Shown: in pieces, positions 60,568 through 64,000 of the stretch
How the letters are laid out: every line of letters begins with the position of its first letter
Position numbering within the stretch: position 1 is the first letter of the stretch
Source: JASHPR01 sp963739645
Lineage (GTDB): Bacteria; Actinomycetota; Actinomycetes; Streptosporangiales; Streptosporangiaceae
DNA length: 64,000 bases
Direction of reading: 5' to 3'
Assembly (NCBI GenBank): GCA_963739645.1
Contig: CAVUBM010000086.1
Span: 186,001-250,000 of the forward strand
Program-made: the position numbers and the translations under genes
Notes under the pieces: generated by a model
Databases searched by the model: none
What the model was told of the DNA's origin: nothing
What the model saw: the letters and a program-made list of their open reading frames with translations, nothing else

Positions 60568-61959
60568 GTGGCCACCTCACGTAGGAACCCAAGTGCGAGG
60601 CAAGGCTTGCCGCACCCGGCCAGGGGCGTCGCTACGGTTACCTGGACTGGGCCGGAGAGACCGGGCGGGCCGCCCGGCCAGCCGGCGGGCATGGGCGGTG
60701 CCGGGACCGGCGGTGACGGCCCGGGCAGCTGGCGCCGCGACAGCCCGCCCCGGCTGCCACCGGTGCGCCTGGCGCCACGGGAGGAGCTCGCGGCTGCGGC
60801 CCGGGTCGCCCCGCTGCTGCGCGCGGCGCGTGACATAGCCCGCTGGGCCCGCCGGAGCGCCATCCGGGCCGCTGGCGGCGCCCTGGAGCTGGAGGCGGCG
60901 GCCACGGCCGCTGCCGACCTGGAGCTGGCCCCCACCGAGGTGGACGCGGCGTGGCGCGTGGCGGTGGCGACCCGGATGCTCGACGCCGATCAGGACCCAG
61001 GCGGGCAGCCGGCGGACGACGTCCTCGCTTCGGGCAGCGCCGAGCAGGTCCTGGCCGTCTGGGCCGCGGCGCTCGAGGCCGTGCTGGCCGCTGAGGATCT
61101 GGACGGGCTGGCGACCGCGCTGTACACCGTCGGCGGGCCGGTCCGGATGGAAGGGCTGTTCGACGCGTATGCGGCCGCGGCCGGCACCCGGCGGAGCACG
61201 CCGGGGTCAGCGCAGGCCGATCAGGCCGCAGCGCTGTCCGCGGTGCTCGAGACGCTGGCCGACCTCGGCGTGGTAGAGCTCGGTACGGAGGAGTCCGCCG
61301 GCGGCCTGACCGTCGCCCTGTCGCCGCTGGGCGTCTGGGGCGTGCACCGCAGGCTCCGCGCCCAGGGCTGGCATGTTCCCGTGCTCGGCGGCGCGGGCCG
61401 CTCCGGGGCGGAGGGCCTGCTGGTCACGCTGGCCAGCTGCGACGCTGAGGACGGCGAGGCGGAGATCGGCGCCTGGCTCGCGGCCAGGACCCCGGACCAG
61501 GCCGCCGCCGAGCTGATCCGGGCCGCGGGCAGCGGATCGCCGGGCCTGCGCGGCGCCGCGTTTGCCGTGCTCGACCGGATCGGCGAGCCAGCCATCGAGG
61601 TGGTTCGCGTGGCACTGGCCGAGCCGGTCCTGCGCGCGCATGCCTCGGTCTGGCTGCACGAGCACGGTGAGCAGGCCGAACTGCGCCCGGAGGACCGGAC
61701 CTGGCTGCTTGTGGACCTGGGCGCGGGCCTGCTGGAGGAGGCCGACCCGAGGGATGTGGTGGCCGAGCTGCTGCCCGACGTGCCCGCGGACGCGCAGGCC
61801 GAGATCGTCGCCGACCTGTGGCGGGTCAGCCACCCGGGGGTGACCGACCTGCTCACCGCGCTGAGCGAGCACCATCCTGATCCGTCGGTAGCCCGGGCGG
61901 CGCGCAAGGCCGCGTTCAAGGCCCGCTCGGCACCCGCGGGCCAGCACCCTGCTCCGTAG
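60568..61959 (+). CDS. large hypothetical protein with HEAT-like helical repeats
   Basis: 463 residues, intact, from a GTG at 60568. The first 70 residues are Gly/Pro-rich and basic. Residues about 75-130 are Ala-rich helices. The middle has helical pairs with a segment PLGVWGVHRRLRAQGWHVP. The C-terminal 150 residues show helical repeats of about 32 residues (GAAFAVLDRIGEPAIEVVRVAL, LLVDLGAGLLEEADPRDVVAEL, VSHPGVTDLLTALSEHHPDPSVARAA) like HEAT repeats, which usually bind proteins. No catalytic motif is seen. It lies between priA and def. Family not recognised. Confidence 0.8.
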   Translation: MATSRRNPSARQGLPHPARGVATVTWTGPERPGGPPGQPAGMGGAGTGGDGPGSWRRDSPPRLPPVRLAPREELAAAARVAPLLRAARDIARWARRSAIRAAGGALELEAAATAAADLELAPTEVDAAWRVAVATRMLDADQDPGGQPADDVLASGSAEQVLAVWAAALEAVLAAEDLDGLATALYTVGGPVRMEGLFDAYAAAAGTRRSTPGSAQADQAAALSAVLETLADLGVVELGTEESAGGLTVALSPLGVWGVHRRLRAQGWHVPVLGGAGRSGAEGLLVTLASCDAEDGEAEIGAWLAARTPDQAAAELIRAAGSGSPGLRGAAFAVLDRIGEPAIEVVRVALAEPVLRAHASVWLHEHGEQAELRPEDRTWLLVDLGAGLLEEADPRDVVAELLPDVPADAQAEIVADLWRVSHPGVTDLLTALSEHHPDPSVARAARKAAFKARSAPAGQHPAP

Positions 61960-62020
61960 TGGGCCCGCCACGCACCCGGCTGGCTCCATAGACTGATCGC
62001 ATTACTTCTGGAGGAACAGG

Positions 62021-62566
62021 GTGAGTGTCAAGCCGATACGGCTGTTCGGTGATCCGGTGCTGCGCACGCCGGCCGAGCCGGTGCGTGATTTCGATGCCGA
62101 GCTGCGCAAGCTGGTCAGTGACCTGACCGACACCATGCAGGACGCGCCGGGCCTGGGCCTGGCCGCGCCGCAGATCGGGGTCGGGCTGCGGGTCTTCACC
62201 TACTTCGTGGACGACCAGCTCGGTCACCTGATCAATCCGTCGCTGGCGCTGTCGCCGGAGGAGGAGACCGACGACGAGGGATGCCTGTCCTTCCCCGGCC
62301 TGCAGTACCCGACCAAGCGGGCGTATGGCGTGGTGGCCACGGGGTTCAACATGCACGGCGAGCCGGTCACGGTGGAGGGGACTGGGCAGCTGGCCCGCTG
62401 CGTGCAGCATGAGACCGACCACCTGGACGGCATCCTGTTCATCGACCGGCTGGATCCCGCGCAGCGCAAGCTGGCCATGAAGGAGATCCGCGCCGCCGAG
62501 TGGTGGGGCGAGCCGGTGCCCAAGGTGAAGGTGTCGCCGCACGCCCTGCGCGGGAAGGCCTTCTAG
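62021..62566 (+). CDS. def: peptide deformylase
   Basis: 181 residues, intact. It removes the formyl group from new proteins. The three motifs are GLGLAAPQIG (residues about 46-55), EGCLSFP with the metal Cys, and QHETDHLDG with the two metal His and the catalytic Glu. The GTG at 62021 follows GGAGGAACAGG. It is 3 nt from fmt, so the two act and are made together: Fmt adds the formyl group and Def removes it. Confidence 0.97.
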   Translation: MSVKPIRLFGDPVLRTPAEPVRDFDAELRKLVSDLTDTMQDAPGLGLAAPQIGVGLRVFTYFVDDQLGHLINPSLALSPEEETDDEGCLSFPGLQYPTKRAYGVVATGFNMHGEPVTVEGTGQLARCVQHETDHLDGILFIDRLDPAQRKLAMKEIRAAEWWGEPVPKVKVSPHALRGKAF

Positions 62567-62569
62567 CGG

Positions 62570-63509
62570 ATGCGGCTCGTCTTCGTGGGCACTCCCGCGG
62601 CGGCGGTGCCCTCGCTGGAGGCCTTGCTGGAATCCGGCCACGAGGTCGCGGCCGTGATCACCCGGCCGGACGCCCCCGCGGGCCGCGGGCTCAAGCTCGC
62701 CCCGAGCCCGGTGGCGCAGCGCGCCGAAGCGGCCGGTATCGAGGTGCTCAGGCCCGCCAGACCAGGTGACCAGGACTTCCTCGACCGGCTGCGGCAGATC
62801 GCGCCCGCCTGCTGCCCGGTCACCGCCTATGGCGCGCTGATCCCGCGGCGGGCCCTGGACATTCCCGAGCATGGCTGGGTCAACCTGCACTTCTCCCTGC
62901 TGCCCGCCTGGCGCGGGGCCGCGCCCGTGCAGCACGCGATCCTGCGCGGCGACGAGATCACCGGCGCCACCACGTTCCGCATCGTCGCCGAGCTCGACGC
63001 GGGCCCGGTCTTCGGCGTGGTGACCGAGCAGATCGCGCCGACCGACACCGCGGGTGACCTGCTGGACCGGCTCGCCATGTCCGGGGCCAAGCTGCTGGTC
63101 GCGACCATGGACGGCATCGAGTCCGGCGAGCTCGAGCCGCGCCCGCAGCCCGCGGACGGGATCACCCTGGCGCCGAAGATCACCTCCGAGGACGCCCGGG
63201 TGCGCTGGGATCAGCCTGCCTTGGCCGTCAGCCGCCAGGTGCGCGCGTGCACCCCCGCTCCCGGGGCCTGGACGCAGCTGACCGAGGCCAGAATCAAGCT
63301 GTGGCCGTTCGCCGCTGCCCCGGCAGATGATCACGACGGCATACCCGGCCCGGGGGAGCTGCGGGTGCGCGGCTCCCGGGTGCTGGTCGGCACCGCGACC
63401 GCGCCCGGTTCAGCTCGGTGACGTGCAGCCGCCAGGCAAACGCCGGATGCCCGCCGCAGACTGGGCCCGTGGCCTGCGGCTGGATGCCGCGGACGCGGTG
63501 CTCAGCTGA
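62570..63509 (+). CDS. fmt: methionyl-tRNA formyltransferase (one apparent frameshift)
   Basis: Formylates initiator Met-tRNA with 10-formyltetrahydrofolate. Catalytic region: VTAYGALIPRRALDIPEHGWVNLHFSLLP, with the catalytic Asn-His and SLLP loop, then WRGAAPVQHAI. GRGLKLAPSPV in the front loop is normal. The C-terminal OB-fold domain contains ARVRWDQPA and PGAWTQL. The raw frame stops at 63421; dropping one C from 63414-63416 restores VQLGDVQPPGKRRMPAADWARG to 63509, the family's usual end. rsmB starts one base after the stop. Confidence 0.94.
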
Positions 63510-63510
63510 C

Positions 63511-64000
63511 ATGGGCGCAGCGGACAGGCGCGCGGTCAAGAGGCGCCCGGCGGGCCGGGGTCAGGCGCAGCGGGCGGACCCGGCCCGGCGGGCGGCGTTC
63601 GACGTGCTCAGCGCGGTCGCCGAGCGCGACGCGTACGCCAACCTGCTGCTGCCGTCGCTGTTGCGGGAACGGGGGCTGACCGGCCGGGACGCGGCGCTGG
63701 CCACCGAGCTCGCCCACGGGACACTGCGCGGCCAGGGCAGCTATGACGCGATCCTGGCCATCTGCAGTGACCGCGACCTGGCCCGGATCGACCCGCCGCT
63801 GCGCCAGGTGCTGCGGCTGGGCGCGCATCAGCTGCTGGCCACGCGGATCGGCGCGCACGCCGCGGTCGCCACGTCGGTGGACCTGGCCAGGGATGTGGCC
63901 GGCGCCCGCCGGGCCGGATTCGTCAACGCGGTGCTGCGCCGCGTCGCCACTCGGGATCTGGAGTCCTGGCTGGAGATCGCCGCCCCGGCGCGCGCCGAGC
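63511..64000 (+). CDS. rsmB: 16S rRNA m5C967 methyltransferase RsmB (N-terminal part, runs off the right edge)
   Basis: 163 codons are visible from the ATG at 63511, one base after the fmt stop. After a basic lead (RRAVKRRPAGRGQAQR), the NusB-like RNA-binding domain is clear: ARRAAFDVLSAVAERDAYAN, GRDAALATELAHGTLR, LRQVLRLGAHQLLATRI and RRAGFVNAVLRRVA. The methyltransferase domain lies beyond the window. The order def-fmt-rsmB is widespread. Cytosolic rRNA modification is inferred from the family. Confidence 0.92.
   Translation, partial: MGAADRRAVKRRPAGRGQAQRADPARRAAFDVLSAVAERDAYANLLLPSLLRERGLTGRDAALATELAHGTLRGQGSYDAILAICSDRDLARIDPPLRQVLRLGAHQLLATRIGAHAAVATSVDLARDVAGARRAGFVNAVLRRVATRDLESWLEIAAPARAE

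Overview
The window is very GC-rich, with third codon positions almost always G or C, GTG starts as common as ATG, and dense gene packing on both strands. These are marks of a high-GC actinomycete. A close BldD homologue, the actinobacterial integration host factor, F420-type enzymes and gene order shared with both Streptomyces and Mycobacterium suggest a filamentous Actinomycetota member. I cannot fix family or genus from the sequence. No rRNA, tRNA, CRISPR array, prophage or insertion sequence is visible.

Layout. 0-2 kb: three coupled minus-strand genes (ECF sigma factor, membrane protein, ABC ATPase cut by the window edge). 1.9-5.7 kb: metH behind a probable S-adenosylhomocysteine riboswitch. 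5.8-8.2 kb: a DUF222/HNH endonuclease. 8.2-42.9 kb: a lipid, envelope and central-metabolism block recalling the Mycobacterium pimB'-fadD15-pknL-Rv2175c-idsA2 neighbourhood and the Streptomyces glkA neighbourhood: PimB-type mannosyltransferase, acyl-CoA ligase, phosphoesterase, SRPBCC protein, ROK glucokinase, esterase, AGPAT, nitronate monooxygenase, S53 protease, glycerol kinase, a probably PPi-linked phosphofructokinase, MATE pump, ThiI, F420 enzymes, a PASTA kinase, ferredoxin reductase, two peptidases, an Rv2175c-like regulator, a polyprenyl synthase, MetF and a HEPN-type protein. 43-64 kb: the conserved run bldD | pyrR-pyrB-pyrC-carA-carB-pyrK-pyrD-pyrF - mihF-gmk-rpoZ-coaBC-metK-priA-(unknown)-def-fmt-rsmB, in the same order as Streptomyces.

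How the genes work together. pyrR to pyrF gives de novo UMP synthesis except the last transferase, and a PyrR-binding hairpin covers the pyrR ribosome site. metH, metF and metK form the methyl cycle, with SAH sensed at metH. def, fmt and rsmB serve translation.

Data quality. About 30 single-base frame breaks interrupt otherwise well-conserved genes, including essential ones (carA, pyrD, pyrK, priA, fmt). Nearly all look like one extra base, often in a short G or C run, and they cluster at 39.4-42.2 kb. I read them as consensus errors and give whole-gene spans. No clearly new biological system stands out. The most interesting items are the metH riboswitch, the regulatory DNA between bldD and pyrR, the PASTA-kinase/Rv2175c pair, the repeat-bearing degenerate PriA, and a dispersed intergenic repeat.
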